DNA from: an uncultured Lachnospiraceae bacterium
Lineage (GTDB): Bacteria > Bacillota > Clostridia > Lachnospirales > Lachnospiraceae
DNA: 5,005 nt
Assembly: GCA_902803355.1 (NCBI GenBank)
Contig: CADCPP010000170.1
Span: 1-5,005, forward strand
Direction: 5' to 3'
Part shown: positions 4,861-5,005 of the stretch, piece after piece
Numbering within the stretch: position 1 is the stretch's first letter
Layout: every line of letters starts with the position of its first letter
Program-made: the position numbers and the translations under genes
Notes under the pieces: model-generated
The model's input: only the letters and a program-made list of their open reading frames with translations
What the model was told of the DNA's origin: nothing
The model's database searches: none

Positions 4861-5005
4861 TTCAGTGTGCCCGCTGAATACAAAGATCCCGGAAGCAAAA
4901 CAGAGGCGGGGACTTTCAGCTCCTTGCTCGCACAGATCTTTCTCAGCTCCGATAAAAGTCGCTTCGAAAGACATGTGCTCGCGTTCGCCGGTTCTTCCCC
5001 CAAAT
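4857..5005 (-). CDS. Probable C-terminal end of an unidentified gene, cut by the right edge
   Basis: Reading the minus strand inward from 5003, one frame is open for 48 codons to a TGA at 4857-4859. Its translation looks protein-like, with an amphipathic stretch LSKRLLSELRKICASKELK and then VPASVLLPGSLYSAGTLN at the end. Codon choice resembles the neighbouring genes. A second frame over the same bases is also open for 52 codons and ends at a TGA just inside the spacer of the promoter, so the choice rests on composition only. I do not recognise the family. If real, its stop codon overlaps the -35 box of the membrane-pair promoter, meaning the operon's promoter lies at the very end of this gene. 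Confidence 0.4.
   Translation of the reverse strand, partial: LGEEPANASTCLSKRLLSELRKICASKELKVPASVLLPGSLYSAGTLN
4860..4879. promoter_or_regulatory. Dyad next to the -35 box, possible operator
   Basis: ATTCAG (4860-4865) and CTGAAT (4874-4879) form a perfect six-base inverted repeat with an eight-base spacer. Its inner edge touches the -35 box of the membrane-pair promoter. The position suits a repressor or activator of this operon. The same sequence could instead be a short hairpin at the end of the upstream gene. No regulator gene is in the window. Confidence 0.35.

Noticed and set aside
4857..5005. Alternative minus-strand frame of 52 codons ending in TGA inside the membrane-operon promoter spacer
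   Set aside because: It starts at the edge and is open over the same bases as the preferred 48-codon frame, but its composition is less protein-like (for example clustered Cys, Phe and Ser). The distinction is weak.

Overview
The window reads as a chromosomal segment from a fairly GC-rich member of the Bacillota, most likely a gut- or rumen-type Clostridia/Lachnospiraceae. The reasons are strong GGAGG ribosome binding sites before nearly every gene, sigma-A type promoters, short intergenic gaps and the protein families present (NudC-type Nudix hydrolase, DIP1984 family, UPF0597/L-cysteine desulfidase family, DUF5058). The taxonomic placement is inference. No phage, insertion sequence transposase, CRISPR array, rRNA or tRNA gene was seen.

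Left part: the first codons of a minus-strand gene run off the edge (1-27). Next comes a 260-base non-coding block (77-336) that is a large imperfect inverted repeat with smaller hairpins at its centre. It ends only 3 bases short of the stop codon of nudC (340-1167, minus), an NAD(H) pyrophosphatase with its zinc ribbon and Nudix box intact. nudC has a good promoter of its own at 1199-1227. A divergent promoter at 1255-1263 serves a small coiled-coil protein of the DIP1984 family (1313-1768, plus).

Middle: a gap of about 250 bases (1769-2014) holds small hairpins and a weak candidate promoter but no gene I can support. It leads into an intact L-cysteine desulfidase/serine dehydratase-alpha family enzyme (2015-3298, plus). 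This gene ends in a compact hairpin flanked by an A-run and a T-run (3298-3327), which can stop transcription from both sides.

Right part: converging on that terminator is a two-gene minus-strand operon, a DUF5058 membrane protein (4055-4801) followed by a second membrane protein (3345-4043). The second gene's ribosome binding site overlaps the stop codon of the first. A near-consensus promoter lies at 4832-4860, with a dyad directly upstream. Beyond it, the C-terminal end of another minus-strand gene probably enters from the right edge.

The most interesting points are the membrane pair and the inverted repeat. By eye the two membrane proteins share six-helix layout and matching motif positions, as if they were paralogous halves of one uncharacterised transporter. 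They sit tail to tail with a cysteine-degrading enzyme, so an amino-acid or thiol uptake role is a testable guess, not a conclusion.
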